Assembly: GCF_000003605.2 (NCBI RefSeq)
Contig: NW_003106603.1
Location: 209,436-230,802 of the forward strand
DNA from: Saccoglossus kowalevskii
Taxonomy: Eukaryota > Hemichordata > Enteropneusta > Harrimaniidae
DNA length: 21,367 bases
Direction: 5' to 3'
The notes under the pieces were generated by a model. That model made no database searches, was not told the DNA's origin, and was given only the letters and a program-made list of their open reading frames with translations. Below are positions 20,384 to 21,367 of the stretch, piece after piece (within the stretch, counting starts at the first letter, position 1; each line of letters starts with the position of its first letter). A program made the translations under genes and the position numbers.

Positions 20384-20677
20384 ATGCCGTTAGTTTGGCT
20401 TTGTCCTGTTCACAGGTAAGTCTATTGGATTAAAGTGTTCACGTTTGTTTTTATGTTTCTCACGTGCAATCGACATTCTAGTCTTATTGTATATTGAACC
20501 ACAGTAACAACAACAACAACTGATATCTTTTGTAGTAGATATGAAACTCGGGTCAACTTTGAAACATTTACTAACTCGGCCACACTGTCATTTTACAGAG
20601 GTCTCTGGTGTCTTTCAGCATGTCATGTCAAGCAACACTACCGAGTGATGTCTCTTCAGATGCCACCGCATATTCCG
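20384..20677 (+). CDS. Possible 5' end of an unrecognised plus-strand gene (partial)
   Basis: A near-perfect donor CACAG/GTAAGT at 20415/20416 ends a first exon. TGTCTTTCAG at 20609-20618 is a good acceptor, followed immediately by ATG (20620) and MSCQATLPSDVSSDATAYS up to donor CCG/GTATGT at 20677/20678. An upstream ATG (20384) stays in frame through this splice. Later exons would lie beyond the window. If the TTTTACAG acceptor at 20598 is used instead, a different frame remains open to 20845. No domain is recognisable in so short a piece. It would lie head-to-head with the second SOCS6-like gene. Confidence 0.35.
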
Positions 20678-21049
20678 GTATGTATCGCCTGTCATGATTA
20701 CATTGAATTTAATACTAGTACAGTCACCATAATGTTCTTCACGAATCACTACTCTCAGTCATTGTATGATACATATGGGAATATCGAAGAATGGATTTAT
20801 AGCGATTGTCTCAGTTTGGTTTGTAAGGATTCATTGATTGCCTGACCTGGCACCTCGTATAAAGCGCACTACAAAATAATGGTGGATTGTTTGCACAATA
20901 AAAGGTTATAGTCAAAAAAGTCCCGGATATTGACCGAATAATGTCATTGTAAATCAAACCATAAACTGATATTAATATAAAACCGTGTACATAATACGAG
21001 GGTAGATACCTTTGAGCCGCGTACAAAGTCGACTCCAACGAATCTTAAA
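20678..21049. other. Presumed intron or intergenic, nothing seen
   Basis: No conserved ORF or repeat. If the plus-strand gene model is right, this is intronic. Confidence 0.4.
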
Positions 21050-21212
21050 GCGCGGGGGGGGGGGGGGTCGTCACCTGCGCACGCGCGGGAATTGTGTCCC
21101 AAGCGACGATAACAACACACGCTAAAACGCAAAGGCTCATGGGTAGACGCTTGTTTGTAAACAATGACACGGTATGGCCATCTGACGCAGGTGCAGGTGA
21201 CGACTTCCCCGC
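21050..21212. mobile_element. Inverted-repeat element with G14 run
   Basis: GTCGTCACCTGC (21067-21078) is exactly inverted as GCAGGTGACGAC (21193-21204). Outside the arms AGCGCGGGG.. and ..CCCCGCT continue the symmetry imperfectly, interrupted on the left by 14 consecutive G (21054-21067). The interior has no gene. This looks like a short MITE whose G tract has expanded. The ORFs on both strands here are products of the GC-rich palindrome. Confidence 0.45.
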
Positions 21213-21367
21213 TCCAATATACATACGTGCGTGCACTAAAACTAGAGTGTCAAAACGCCGTCTAAGCAATAATATGACAAAACCCCACACCCTCCCCGTG
21301 GCTTTCGTTGCGTACGGAAGTTATTTTCACGAGTGATGCGATGTATCCTGCGGCCGTACTTTCACGA

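Noticed and set aside
20645-20845. YSQSLYDTYGNIEE in a plus-strand frame resembles YSQAY..AYDTYEVE of the SOCS6-like linker
   Set aside because: Only about nine residues align, with a gap, and nucleotide similarity is weak. The order relative to the relic at 19953-20129 is right, but it is too short to call a second relic piece. A translated alignment with score statistics would decide.
1-21367. CRISPR array, operon, phage or toxin-antitoxin system
   Set aside because: No direct repeats with regular spacers and no ribosome-binding-site-led ORFs. Splice sites, a spliced gene model and SOCS family genes mark this as animal DNA.

Overview
This is animal (metazoan) nuclear DNA, most likely from a marine invertebrate. 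The evidence is two intronless genes with SH2 and SOCS-box domains of the SOCS6 type, consensus spliceosomal splice sites, candidate AATAAA poly(A) signals, and an AT-rich intergenic background scattered with short non-autonomous DNA transposons (MITEs). The species cannot be fixed from the window. I see nothing bacterial, viral or plasmid-like.

Layout from left to right. 1-663 has no recognisable gene. 664-1857 is a repeat element with matching 10-base inverted ends and seven internal copies of a degenerate unit spaced about 140 bases apart. 1858-5535 is intergenic, with one possible MITE (3517-3868) and the presumed 3' UTR of the first gene. 5536-6933 (minus) is a SOCS6-like gene. 6934-10498 holds its upstream region and two clearer MITEs: an 814-base fold-back element flanked by TTAA, and a 236-base element bounded by TA. 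10499-10666 is a weak ORF behind a good acceptor-like tract. About 12490-15273 (minus) appears to hold a small three-exon gene. It has an ATGGCGG start with a nearby CRE, a 20-base micro-exon inside an inverted repeat, and a terminal exon with a poly(A) signal. Its long intron carries a 142-base hAT-type MITE with a perfect 8-base target duplication. 15274-18246 is intergenic and includes a 103-base palindrome. 18247-19353 (minus) is a second, shorter and more divergent SOCS6-like gene. 19953-20129 (plus) is a relic of a third SOCS6-like copy in inverted orientation. 20384-20677 (plus) looks like the 5' end of another gene running out of the window. The right edge carries a G14 run and another inverted-repeat element.

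The central theme is a small SOCS6-like cluster. The first gene keeps the family hallmarks: the MKKxS start, the basic N-terminal segment, a proline-rich stretch, tyrosine motifs, a full SH2 domain and a SOCS box. The second keeps the Elongin B/C and Cullin-5 contact motifs almost unchanged, but has lost the proline-rich and tyrosine-rich linker and has shortened two SH2 loops known to set ligand choice. This suggests an E3 substrate adaptor with altered target recognition. Both genes share a 9-base ETS-like site at nearly the same distance upstream of the start codon, so the duplication probably carried the proximal promoter.
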